A stretch of DNA of 64,000 nucleotides from Cupriavidus sp. BIS7 (GTDB lineage Bacteria > Pseudomonadota > Gammaproteobacteria > Burkholderiales > Burkholderiaceae). Shown here piece after piece: positions 54,186-62,486 of the stretch. The stretch's first letter is position 1, and each line of letters starts with the position of its first letter. The notes under the pieces are model-generated. The model saw only the letters and a list, made by a program, of their open reading frames with translations. It did no database searches and had not been told where the DNA came from. The stretch is taken from the NCBI RefSeq assembly GCF_000292345.1, contig NZ_ALOU01000021.1, positions 62,001 through 126,000 of the forward strand, given 5' to 3'. The translations under genes and the position numbers were made by a program.

Positions 54186-55502
54186 CTATTGCACCAGCAC
54201 CGGGACGAGCGGGCCGACACCGGTATTCGCGCCCGGCATGCCCTGTGTCGCGCAGGGGCTGCCCGGCATGCTCGAGTCGCCGCGATACTCGAGATGCACG
54301 GTGTCGATGTTGCCGCCCTGCTGCATGGGGTCGAGCATCAGCATGCATGCCCAGCCCGTCACGGTTGCCTGGTGCGTGCCCGGTGTTGCGAAATTCGTGC
54401 AGTCGACAATCGGCGCCAGTACCAGGCGGCGGTCAGCGCCAGCTTGATAGGTGGCTTGACTGGCGGCGTTGCCTTTCGTATTCAGCCCGGCGGCAGAGTC
54501 ACCCTGATACGGCGTGTAGCTCTTGCGGGCCGTCAGGAAATTCGGCTGATTCGTGAGGAGTCCCGTGCTGTCAGTTGACGAGCCGTTGTACGCGTTTTTT
54601 TGCGCAGTCCATGACGTGGGTGTATAGGCAAAGCCCGTAAAGTCTGTCACGCCATAGGTCTTGTTCGTGATGACGCCGAAGCGGCTGTTCCACGAGTCCG
54701 CGAGCGAGGCCTTGTTGCCGGTCGTGCCGATCTGGGAGTTCACGGCGGGCAGGTTGCATTGCCCAGCCCCCTGAAGCTGGTTGGCCAGAGTCGCAGTGTT
54801 GCCACTGCCACCGGTCAGATCGGCCCATCCGAAATTCCCACCCCCGTAGACCCCGCCACCCGATGTCCCGACTTTCGCAGTTAGCCAGTCTCCAATTGCG
54901 TAGCTGCTTGGTGCTGGCGGAGTCGCCGTGCCGGGTTTGCAGATATACACCGGGATCGCGCAGGTAGTCTGGGCCGAGGTGGTCGTTGCCACCGCCATGG
55001 CGGCAACCGTGCTTGGTCCCATTTGGGCGCCAGCCCCGCGAAAGACATCGAGAACCTGGACGAACCAGTTCGCAATTCCGCCGCGCACAATCTCGCACTT
55101 CACGTACTTGATGGTGTTCAGTGCGTAGGTGACCGAGCCCTTGTCCAGGAAGGGGTCCGACAGCGAATCGCTGTATGTCACGGTCTCGGTGGATGCGCCG
55201 CCCGGTAGTTGTCCCAGGTTGCCCTGGAACAGCACCAGATTGCGCGCCCCAGATGTATAGCCTGCCGCTTCCGACACGCTGAGCGGCGTTGCACCGGTCA
55301 GATCGCGTGCCGCGGCCAGCGCGCACGAATCCGCCCGGTTCTGCAACTCGCTCTTGCTCACGTACAGCTTGCCCAGATCGAGTGCCAGGCCGATGAATCC
55401 GACCAGCACCACGATCATCAGGGCGACGATGATGGCGACGGCGCCGCGCTGCCTCGCATGAATGCGAGGTAGCGACATGCCGCGAGACCCGATTCTGGAC
55501 AT
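54186..55502 (-). CDS. tadG: Tad-system protein TadG
   Basis: The 438-residue protein has the TadG N-terminal domain: HARQRGAVAIIVALMIVVLV then GFIGLALDLGKLYVSKSELQ and NRADSCALAAARDLTGA. A long periplasmic part rich in Gly, Thr and Ser with several cysteines follows. It is a presumed envelope-spanning anchor or pseudopilin-like part. It starts at an ATG at 55502, 22 bp after the lipoprotein gene. Confidence 0.85.
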   Translation of the reverse strand: MSRIGSRGMSLPRIHARQRGAVAIIVALMIVVLVGFIGLALDLGKLYVSKSELQNRADSCALAAARDLTGATPLSVSEAAGYTSGARNLVLFQGNLGQLPGGASTETVTYSDSLSDPFLDKGSVTYALNTIKYVKCEIVRGGIANWFVQVLDVFRGAGAQMGPSTVAAMAVATTTSAQTTCAIPVYICKPGTATPPAPSSYAIGDWLTAKVGTSGGGVYGGGNFGWADLTGGSGNTATLANQLQGAGQCNLPAVNSQIGTTGNKASLADSWNSRFGVITNKTYGVTDFTGFAYTPTSWTAQKNAYNGSSTDSTGLLTNQPNFLTARKSYTPYQGDSAAGLNTKGNAASQATYQAGADRRLVLAPIVDCTNFATPGTHQATVTGWACMLMLDPMQQGGNIDTVHLEYRGDSSMPGSPCATQGMPGANTGVGPLVPVLVQ

Positions 55503-55524
55503 GATGGTGCTCCCCTCGGCGTGC

Positions 55525-55872
55525 TTAGCGCTGGCTGCCACCGCCCATGCCGACACCGCCATATCCGCCGCCGGCACCGAAGTCGATGGCGAAGCCGCCG
55601 CCGTTACCCCCGCCGTTCTGGACCCGGATCAGCGAGCGGTCGAAGTTCCTCATGGCGGCCACCGCGGTCTTGCCGTCGGTGCCATCGACGGTGGGCAGTC
55701 CGGCCGGCGCATCGGGGTTGATGATCTGCAATTGCATGACCGTGGCGAGTGCCTCGCCCCTATGCTGGTCCCAGGTGGGGGTGGTGGTCATGCAGGCCGA
55801 CAGCCCGAGGCAGGACAGCGAGACAAGTGCCAGGGCGGCGGCGCCGCGCGAAAGCTTCAGTGTCTTGTTCAT
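55525..55872 (-). CDS. Glycine-rich lipoprotein of the Tad operon
   Basis: The 115-residue protein has a lipoprotein signal ending in L-S-A-C27 (LVSLSCLGLSAC), a central helix-forming part (GEALATVMQLQIINPDAPAG) and a Gly-rich tail (GGGNGGGFAIDFGAGGGYGG). No family is recognised. It sits between rcpA and tadG, where RcpB/CpaD or TadD would lie in other Tad loci, so it may be the outer-membrane pilotin of the secretin. That is inference. Confidence 0.75.
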   Translation of the reverse strand: MNKTLKLSRGAAALALVSLSCLGLSACMTTTPTWDQHRGEALATVMQLQIINPDAPAGLPTVDGTDGKTAVAAMRNFDRSLIRVQNGGGNGGGFAIDFGAGGGYGGVGMGGGSQR

Positions 55873-55898
55873 GGTCGTTCTCCTTGTGGCGCGGCGGT

Positions 55899-57749
55899 TC
55901 AGTTGCTGCCAGAAGTGCTGGGGCTGGCTGCGGCCGCGGCTCGCGCCTGGGCCAGGCGGGCGGCGGTTGCTTCGATACGCGCGACGCGCATGCTGTTGTC
56001 CTCGACCGATGTGGTGGTCGCGATGTCAGGCACGGGCACCTGGGGCGGCCGCGGCCCCGCAGTCGCCACGGGCGCAGGCGAAACCGCGGGTGCCGACGGC
56101 GCCGGCTCGTCCAGGAGCTTGCCAACCGGAGCTGCCGGGACCGACGTGGGGCTGACTTCGCTACGCGGTGCCGAAGGCACGGGAGCCGGTGCCGTCGCCG
56201 GAGCGGCAGGTTGCGAAGGCGCTGGCGCGGGTTGCTGCATCGGCTTGCCGCGACCTTCCATGTTCCCCATGAAGTAGAGCTCCCCTTCGTTCGGCGTGGA
56301 GAAGCTGTCGGTCGGCAGCGGATAGTTGTTGTTCTGCATCGGCTTGACCAGACGTGGCGTGATGATGAACACCAGCTCGGTCAGGTCCTGCTGGAACTGC
56401 GTGCTGCGGAACAGCGTGCCAAGGACCGGGACTTCGCCGGCGCCAGGCAGCGCCTTCAATGCGCCGCGCGAGCTGTCCTGCAGCAGGCCGCCAATCGCGA
56501 AGCTCTCGCCATCGCGCATCTGCACGGTGGTGGAGGCGCGACGGGTCGTGATGAGCGGCAGGATCGTCTGGCCGGTCAGGGTGCCGCCGCTAACCGTGGC
56601 GCCAGTCGGCGACAGCTCCGATACTTCCGGCGAAACCTTCAGGTGGATCCGGCCGTTGGCCAGCACGGTCGGCGTGAACTTCAGCCCCACGCCAAACTCT
56701 TCCTCCTGCAGCGTGATCGTGGCGGCGGAACCGAGCACATTGCTCTGCGCAACCGGGATGTAGATCTTGCCGCCGGCGAGGAAGCTTGCTTCCTGGCCGC
56801 TGATGGTGACCAGGTTCGGTTCGGCAAGGACCTTTACCAGGCTGTCGTTCTTCTGCGCGTCGATCGCAAAGTTGAATGGCTTGTTGTTGGCCTTGCTGCC
56901 GAAGATGGCCGCCGACGCACCAGTGAGCAGGGACGTGATCAGCCCACCGCTCCACGAACCGAACCCGCCCTGGATATTGACCGCGGAGCCAAGCTGGTTC
57001 AGCAGCGTCTTGGAGACCTCGGCTACCTTCACTTCCAGCATCACCTGTTGCGGGGTGTCCACGGACATCATGTTGAGCACGCCGCCTTTCTTGGCATTGT
57101 TGCCCTCACCCTGGGCCGCGTTGGCGTAGGCCTGGGCGATATCCATGGCCTGCAAGGCGGCCTGGGAACTGGAGACGCTACCGGTCAGCACCAGGTTGTC
57201 CGCGGCGGTCATCACGCGAATCCCCGATTCGCCCGGCAGCAGCTGGGACAGCGAGGTCTGCAGTCCGTTCGAGTCGGCGTTGACCACCACGTTGACGATG
57301 CTGCAGCCGCCGCTGCGGCCCTGCACGATCATGTTGGTGGTGCCCACGCTGCGACCCAGCACATAGAGCGTCTGTGGCGAAACCATTGTGGCCTGCACGA
57401 CGTTCGGATTTCCCAGCGTGCGGTTGCGCACGGGTTCAGGCAACGGAATCAGCTGCGACTTGCCTACCGGTACGATCACTGTCGATTCATTGCGGATCGC
57501 ACCGGAGCAGTTCGGGCCGCGTGCATCGGCCACAGCGGGTGCGGCCGGCACGGGCGTCATGCTGATGGTCATCTGCACCGGGCCCCCGGAGCCCTTGGCC
57601 CCAGCCGACGCGGCGGCCGGCGTGGTGGCCTTGGCGACATTGCCGGCCTCGACGGCGACCTGTGCCGCGGCGGCGAGCGGTGTGCAGAGAATGGCGGCCA
57701 GGACGATGATGCGTGTGCCGCGTGCTGCTTCGGTTGTCTTCTGGTTCAT
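55899..57749 (-). CDS. rcpA: Tad pilus outer-membrane secretin RcpA (CpaC)
   Basis: The 616-residue secretin has a signal (IIVLAAILCTPLAAAAQ), a BON/N1-type domain (LQTSLSQLLPGESGIRVMTA), and the secretin core with VPVLGTLFRSTQFQQDLTEL then VFIITPRLVKP. The C-terminal 110 residues are Pro/Ala-rich and disordered, an extension that could bind peptidoglycan or the pilotin. A GGGGGAGA site precedes the ATG at 57749. It forms the pore through which the Flp pilus leaves the cell. Confidence 0.92.
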   Translation of the reverse strand: MNQKTTEAARGTRIIVLAAILCTPLAAAAQVAVEAGNVAKATTPAAASAGAKGSGGPVQMTISMTPVPAAPAVADARGPNCSGAIRNESTVIVPVGKSQLIPLPEPVRNRTLGNPNVVQATMVSPQTLYVLGRSVGTTNMIVQGRSGGCSIVNVVVNADSNGLQTSLSQLLPGESGIRVMTAADNLVLTGSVSSSQAALQAMDIAQAYANAAQGEGNNAKKGGVLNMMSVDTPQQVMLEVKVAEVSKTLLNQLGSAVNIQGGFGSWSGGLITSLLTGASAAIFGSKANNKPFNFAIDAQKNDSLVKVLAEPNLVTISGQEASFLAGGKIYIPVAQSNVLGSAATITLQEEEFGVGLKFTPTVLANGRIHLKVSPEVSELSPTGATVSGGTLTGQTILPLITTRRASTTVQMRDGESFAIGGLLQDSSRGALKALPGAGEVPVLGTLFRSTQFQQDLTELVFIITPRLVKPMQNNNYPLPTDSFSTPNEGELYFMGNMEGRGKPMQQPAPAPSQPAAPATAPAPVPSAPRSEVSPTSVPAAPVGKLLDEPAPSAPAVSPAPVATAGPRPPQVPVPDIATTTSVEDNSMRVARIEATAARLAQARAAAAASPSTSGSN

Positions 57750-57816
57750 TTTGGATCTCCCCCCGGAGAGTGAAGCGGTTCTAAATGCGTTGAGTGTCTC
57801 GGGTGTCACCTACCAT

Positions 57817-58659
57817 TCAGAAGCATTCAAGGCTGCCCTGGATTCCTGCCAGAACGCCGACGCAATTGCCGGAGCGCGCCGGCGCGGCCACGATCGTGCG
57901 GGTCTTGACCACCGTACGCGTCGTGGGAGCCGGCGCCGGTGCAGGTGCGGCCGGTTCGCCCTTGCCGAGCAGCGTGTGCTTGGTGGCGCCGCCGGTGTTG
58001 ATGTCGGCCACGTCCATCTGGTTGCGCAGCACCAGCGACAGCGTGCCGACGCTGCGTGCCACGTCGAGCTTCTCGGCCTGGTCGGGCGTGACTTCCAGCG
58101 TCACCGCGTTGACCACCTTCGGCTGCGTGTCGTCACGGCTGACCTGCTGCGCCACGGCCAGCACCAGGATCTTCTCGAGCACGATCTTCGAGATGCTGCC
58201 GTTCTGCGTGCTCTTGGAATCCTCGTTCGTATTGACGATCACGTCGACGTAGTTGCCCGGCAGCGCGAAGCCGGCCACGCCCACAACGTCGTTGACGCGA
58301 ACCGTGATGGCGCGCTTGCCATCGTTGATGACTGCCGACAGGCCGCCCTTGGTGCCGATCGGTGCCAGCTTTGCGTCGAGAATCGGCTCGCCGCGCTGCA
58401 GGCTGGTACGGACGACCCGGCCGTCCAGTGACTTCGGGTCTTCGAATGCGCCCGGTGGCACGCTGCTCGTGGGCCAGCTGACGAGCTTGAGCTGGCTGCC
58501 GTTGAGCGGCTGGCCGAGATCAAGATCGTTCGCGGCCACCACCACCTGCTTGACCGAACTGGACGACTGCTGCAGCAGCCAGCGGGATGCTGATATCACC
58601 GCCGCCGCGCCGGCGATCAGCGCAACCAGCAGCATCAGGATTGCTCGCGTGTTCTTCAT
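57817..58659 (-). CDS. rcpC: Tad pilus assembly protein RcpC (CpaB)
   Basis: The 280-residue protein has an N-terminal anchor (AILMLLVALIAGAAAVIS), a SAF domain (VVAANDLDLGQPLNGSQLKL) and the CpaB region GFALPGNYVDVIVNTNE and QQVSRDDTQPKVVNAVTLEV. It works in the periplasm beside the RcpA secretin. A Pro/Ala/Thr-rich linker precedes a short C-terminal cysteine-containing tail. It lies 67 bp before rcpA. Confidence 0.9.
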   Translation of the reverse strand: MKNTRAILMLLVALIAGAAAVISASRWLLQQSSSSVKQVVVAANDLDLGQPLNGSQLKLVSWPTSSVPPGAFEDPKSLDGRVVRTSLQRGEPILDAKLAPIGTKGGLSAVINDGKRAITVRVNDVVGVAGFALPGNYVDVIVNTNEDSKSTQNGSISKIVLEKILVLAVAQQVSRDDTQPKVVNAVTLEVTPDQAEKLDVARSVGTLSLVLRNQMDVADINTGGATKHTLLGKGEPAAPAPAPAPTTRTVVKTRTIVAAPARSGNCVGVLAGIQGSLECF

Positions 58660-58703
58660 GATGACTCTCCCTACGTGTGTACGTGCTTCCTGGTTGGGCG
58701 GGA

Positions 58704-60113
58704 TCAGCCCGCTGCGCGATGGCCGGCTGGCCAGCGGTGTTCGTTATCCGTTGTCGAGGCATCCGGCGCGCCTCGCAAGCCGTAGTAGCTCTGCCAGGCG
58801 TCGCATAGCCCTTCTTCAGTGACGTGCGGCGTGTGGCCGTGGTATCGAACGTGCGACGCCACAAGCCGCAGCAGGTCGCGCGGGATGCAGGCGAGCAAAG
58901 GCGTGTCGGTGGAAAAATGCAGGCTCTCCAGCAGGAAATCGAATGCGGGCTCCGGACACGTGAGGCCAAGTTCGGCGGCCGTGCGCAGGCAGACCTGGCG
59001 ATAGTCGTCGATCGAAAGCGGCCCGACATAGAGTTTGCTGCCGAGCCTGCGCAGGAAGGCATCGTCGCTGAGCTGGGTGGGCTCAAGGTTGGTCGAGAAC
59101 ACCGGCCATACGTCGAAGGACACCGAGAACCGCACGCCGCTGTGCAACGTGAACATGTCGATACCGCGATCCAGCGGCACGATCCAGCGGTTCAGCAACT
59201 GATCCACCCCAACCATCTGCCGGCCAAGGTCATCGACGATGTAGATGCCGTTGTTGGCCTTCATGTGGGGCGGTGCCTGATAGAAGCCCGTGTTGCTGTC
59301 ATAGCGCAGATCCAGCATCGACAGCGTCAGTTCGCCGCCGGTCAGTACCACGGGGCGATGACAGACGACCCAGCGGCGGTCCATCGACCGGTGCGTGAGC
59401 GACGCCTCGCTTTCATCGATCGGCGTGTGCACCAGCGGATCCATGATCTGGATGATTTCGCCCGCCACGGTGATCGCATGCGGCACGGGCACCGCGCCAG
59501 GCAGCAGCGCGCCAAGGCGCTGCGCCAGGTAGGTCTTGCCGCTGCCCGGCGGGCCGTAGATCATCAGTGCGCGCGCGGTGTTCAGCGCCATGCCGATCGC
59601 GTCGAGCAACTGGATCGGCACCACGAGGTTGTGGAACGCGGCCGTGACATCAGCCTTCGTGACGGACGCGTGGTGGATCGAGTGATGCTGGACCGCGTCA
59701 AGGTAGGCCTGCAGCGTGACTGGCGCGGCGCCCGTATAGCTGCAGCGCGCCGAGGTCTCCGCGGCGCGCGCATAACCGGCGTCGGTCAGGCGGAATCGAA
59801 CGTCGATGTCGCTGGCGCCGCGATGCGCCACCTCGAGCAGCCGCTCGCGCACCGCTACCGCGGCGATCTCGTTGACGACCGAGGCGGGCAGCTTGAGCGT
59901 ATCGGTCAGGATCGTCAGCGAGACGCTACGGTGCAGGTAGGCGGCCTTCAGCAACAGCCCCAGCAGCAGCGAGACTTCCAGACCGGTATCGGCGATGGAC
60001 CGCGGTGGCACGTGCCAGGCGGGCAGCGTGCCGTGATCGGCCTGGACGTGCCGCACCATCGAGGCGACTGCCTCGGGGAGTGTTGCCTGGCCTGCGTCTT
60101 GGTGCTCTAACAT
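58704..60113 (-). CDS. Winged-helix AAA+ ATPase of the Tad operon
   Basis: The 469-residue protein has an N-terminal winged-helix-like region (about 60-120, SLTILTDTLKLPASVVNEIA) and an AAA+ core with Walker A GPPGSGKT (187-194), Walker B GIYIVDDLG (YIVDD), a sensor-1 Asn in VFSTNLEP and a possible Arg finger in DAFLRRLGSKL. The C-terminal helical lid follows. AAGGGG lies before the ATG at 60113. It sits between tadV and rcpC in the operon and is not one of the classical Tad proteins. The role is unknown; a regulatory or chaperone task in pilus biogenesis is possible. Confidence 0.8.
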   Translation of the reverse strand: MLEHQDAGQATLPEAVASMVRHVQADHGTLPAWHVPPRSIADTGLEVSLLLGLLLKAAYLHRSVSLTILTDTLKLPASVVNEIAAVAVRERLLEVAHRGASDIDVRFRLTDAGYARAAETSARCSYTGAAPVTLQAYLDAVQHHSIHHASVTKADVTAAFHNLVVPIQLLDAIGMALNTARALMIYGPPGSGKTYLAQRLGALLPGAVPVPHAITVAGEIIQIMDPLVHTPIDESEASLTHRSMDRRWVVCHRPVVLTGGELTLSMLDLRYDSNTGFYQAPPHMKANNGIYIVDDLGRQMVGVDQLLNRWIVPLDRGIDMFTLHSGVRFSVSFDVWPVFSTNLEPTQLSDDAFLRRLGSKLYVGPLSIDDYRQVCLRTAAELGLTCPEPAFDFLLESLHFSTDTPLLACIPRDLLRLVASHVRYHGHTPHVTEEGLCDAWQSYYGLRGAPDASTTDNEHRWPAGHRAAG

Positions 60114-60211
60114 TGCCGTTCCCCTTGTGTTCTGGTCTGCGCTTCTGCTTCTGCTGCTGCTTCTGCTTCTTGTCGGGACGTCCGCCACGCCCGGGGGCAT
60201 TCATTCGTCCG

Positions 60212-60724
60212 TCACGTCCTCGCGAACAGCATGGTCAACGTGCCGGCCGCGATCACTGCCCCGTACGGCAGCGATCCGACCGACGGGCCTCCCTGCCCGG
60301 TGAGCACGATGCCGCCAAGGTTGCGTGCGAGCTGGCGCGCCTTGCCGGAAAGAAGCACCATGGTCAGCGCCCACGCGCCGCCCATCACGAAAGTGGCAAG
60401 GGCAATCCACAGCGCCAGATCGGCGCCGAGCCATGCCCCCACGGCGGCCATCAGCTTGACGTCGCCGGCGGCCATGCCACGCATCAGGTAAAGCGGCAGG
60501 AAGATGCCGAAGCCGGTCAGCCAGCCCATTGCCCAGGCGGAACTCCCCGCACCCAGGCCGTGAATCGTCATCTGCACAGGCAGTGCCACCAGCCACGCGC
60601 CAAACGTCAGCCAGTTCGGAATGCGGCGGCGTTGCAGATCCGTGGCGGCGGCCGTCAGCACCATCGCGATGACGATGGGACCGATGTAGGGCGAGAGCGT
60701 CGGAATGGTGGATATGGTGGACAT
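60212..60724 (-). CDS. tadV: Flp prepilin peptidase TadV (CpaA)
   Basis: The 170-residue aspartic protease has five or six membrane helices and the two catalytic Asp sites, TDLQRRRIPNWL and MAAGDVKLMAAVG. The first Gly of the usual GxGD is Ala here, as seen in some Burkholderiales homologues. It lacks the methylase domain of full PilD enzymes, as is normal for TadV. It cuts the Flp pilins and the TadE pseudopilins encoded in the same operon. The start at 60724 gives the family length. Confidence 0.9.
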   Translation of the reverse strand: MSTISTIPTLSPYIGPIVIAMVLTAAATDLQRRRIPNWLTFGAWLVALPVQMTIHGLGAGSSAWAMGWLTGFGIFLPLYLMRGMAAGDVKLMAAVGAWLGADLALWIALATFVMGGAWALTMVLLSGKARQLARNLGGIVLTGQGGPSVGSLPYGAVIAAGTLTMLFART

Positions 60725-60761
60725 GGCGGACTCGGTTCGTTCAGGGTTGGCTCGGCCCGTA

Positions 60762-60935
60762 TCAGGGCATCTCCGCTGCAATGAGTTCGTAGAGCGCCTT
60801 GACATTGCTGCCCAGGACGCTCACTGCGCCGATAATCACCATCGCAATCAGGGCTCCCAGCAACGCGTACTCGATCGACGTCACGCCGCGCGTGTCGCGT
60901 CGGAAGGCTGTGCACAGGGTTCTGATGCCGGGCAT
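60762..60935 (-). CDS. flp: Flp-family type IVb pilin (third)
   Basis: The 57-residue prepilin reads RDTRGVTSIEYALLGALIAM with the Flp cut site after G and Glu at +5, followed by one hydrophobic helix. Its C-terminal part differs from the two other Flp proteins (GSNVKALYELIAAEM), so it may be a minor pilin. It lies 38 bp before tadV. Confidence 0.88.
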   Translation of the reverse strand: MPGIRTLCTAFRRDTRGVTSIEYALLGALIAMVIIGAVSVLGSNVKALYELIAAEMP

Positions 60936-60979
60936 GGTGCTCTCCTCGATTGGGCCGTCGTGTGGTGGATGGACGGTCG

Positions 60980-61153
60980 TCAAGCCAGCTCCGCGGCGAT
61001 AAAGCTGAATACGCTGCTCAGGTTCGTTCCCACGAGTTGCACCGTGGCAATGATCACAACGGCGATCAACGCGGCGATCAGGCCATACTCGATGGCGGTG
61101 ACGCCGTCCTCGTCACGGATGAAGGCGTTCAGGCTGACGATGCAGTTGCGCAT
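60980..61153 (-). CDS. flp: Flp-family type IVb pilin (second)
   Basis: The 57-residue prepilin has RDEDGVTAIEYGLIAALIAV, nearly the same core as the first Flp protein, and ends in GTNLSSVFSFIAAELA. The cut follows G, giving a short pilin with one helix. It lies 44 bp before the third pilin gene. The near-identity to the first pilin suggests a recent duplication. Confidence 0.9.
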   Translation of the reverse strand: MRNCIVSLNAFIRDEDGVTAIEYGLIAALIAVVIIATVQLVGTNLSSVFSFIAAELA

Positions 61154-61242
61154 GGTGCTCTCCTTGGTTTGGCGCCCGTGTTGCATGACACTGGGGTACC
61201 GCGGCGTGGGTGGCGCGCGAATGCTCCACGCCGCGGCCCCTT

Positions 61243-61425
61243 TTAGAGCGTGGCGCCCAGTTGTGTGCCGATATAGCTGAATACGCTGCTGAGGTTCTGG
61301 CCGACGATCTTTACCGTGGCAATGATCACAACGGCGATCAGTGCAGCGATCAGGCCGTATTCAATGGCGGTGACGCCGTCTTCATCACGGACAAAACGCG
61401 TCAGGTTTTGGGTCAGACGTTGCAT
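61243..61425 (-). CDS. flp: Flp-family type IVb pilin (first gene of the Tad operon)
   Basis: The 60-residue prepilin has RDEDGVTAIEYGLIAALIAV and ends in VGQNLSSVFSYIGTQLGATL. An AAAGGAG site lies 8 bp before the ATG at 61425. It is first in the operon and probably the major pilin. The upstream region (from 61426) should hold the main promoter, though I cannot name its boxes with certainty. Confidence 0.92.
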   Translation of the reverse strand: MQRLTQNLTRFVRDEDGVTAIEYGLIAALIAVVIIATVKIVGQNLSSVFSYIGTQLGATL

Positions 61426-62486
61426 GGCAGACTCCTTTGGTTGGGAAATGCACTTTCGAAACGACTTGAAGACAACTGCAATTCAGAGACGGGAAAAGCG
61501 GCTACAGGGCGGTGCGCAGATAGCGCAGCAATGGAATGCCCATCGGCCAGCTCCGACACCGGCGCCGGGCGGGCTGCGTGCCTGCAATCGACGCTCGGCG
61601 GAAGCATGAACGCACCGCGCCGCATGCTGCGCGTGGCCATCGCGTGCCATGCAGCGGAAGGGCACGCTGCCGCCGCTGCGGGCGGAGGCGATGCGACCGA
61701 TGGTCCGATGCAATCTCACGAGCTGACCGATAGCTGGCATGGTGTGGCTCCCCGAATCCTTTTTTTCTGCCGGCAAACACTCCGTCGGCAGCTGCGGCAC
61801 ACATGAGAGACGGTGCCGCATGCCAGGCATAGGCAAACCGCGGGCCAGCCTTGCCGAATTCGTTGTGCCATAAGGCTTTGCGGGAAGGTGCGCAATACGC
61901 AGGGCGCGCTGAGGGGGGCGGGAAGCGGCTTTTCGGGCCTTCGTCGTTGCCGCCTGGAAACGCTGGCGCGGAATTTATTTTGGATGAGGCCGCAGAGGGA
62001 TGAGTCCCGCGATGACGGGATTGCCTGCGCCACAAGTTATACGAGTGCCCCGCTCATCCAAATGCATGAGACAGGTGTGGCGGCTTGATGGGGTTTGTCG
62101 TGCCGGTGGATGACAACCTGCTATGCGTGACGGTACGGCGCCGGCATTGGCCCGACCGATGGATGAACCGGTCCGGCCGTGGCTCGACGTTTCCGATTGG
62201 AAACGTTCGCGACTTCATGATTTGCGGACAGGCTCGTGTGCCGGCTTCGCGCATCGCCCGCAATCGCTTGTGTGGCGCCGTTCTCCGCAGCAGACCCACT
62301 CGTGATTCAGGATCGAAACGTTGGCGGCGGAAATCGCGTTCCGCGCGGCGCCAACCCGTTTTCCGGCCCGTGGCGTGCCTTGCATTAGTGCCGTCGCCTG
62401 ACAAGACTTAGCCAAGACCAGGCGCTGCCGACGTCCAAGAGGGCTGCGGCGCGGCACCTGCAGAAACACAGGGAACGGGGCAAGTC
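61426..62486. other. Divergent gap between the Tad operon and the GT87 gene
   Basis: About 1.06 kb with no convincing gene; open frames on both strands have poor composition. It must carry the Tad-operon promoter near 61430-61560 and the promoter of the glycosyltransferase gene. The only sharp structure is the hairpin at 62187-62206. Confidence 0.6.
62187..62206. promoter_or_regulatory. Perfect 8-bp inverted repeat upstream of the GT87 gene
   Basis: ACGTTTCC-GATT-GGAAACGT is a perfect palindrome with a 4-base loop, 281 bp before the GT87 start and 760 bp from the first flp. It may be an operator for a dimeric regulator. Confidence 0.5.

Noticed and set aside
59926..60204. A 92-codon frame starting with a Lys/Gln-rich leader near the tadV stop
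   Set aside because: It overlaps the AAA+ gene out of frame, has no ribosome site and becomes Arg/Ala-rich low-complexity sequence.
61502..62035. A 177-codon minus-strand frame in the Tad/GT87 gap
   Set aside because: Arg/Ala/Pro-rich, no ribosome site, no motif, and an equally long frame exists on the opposite strand.
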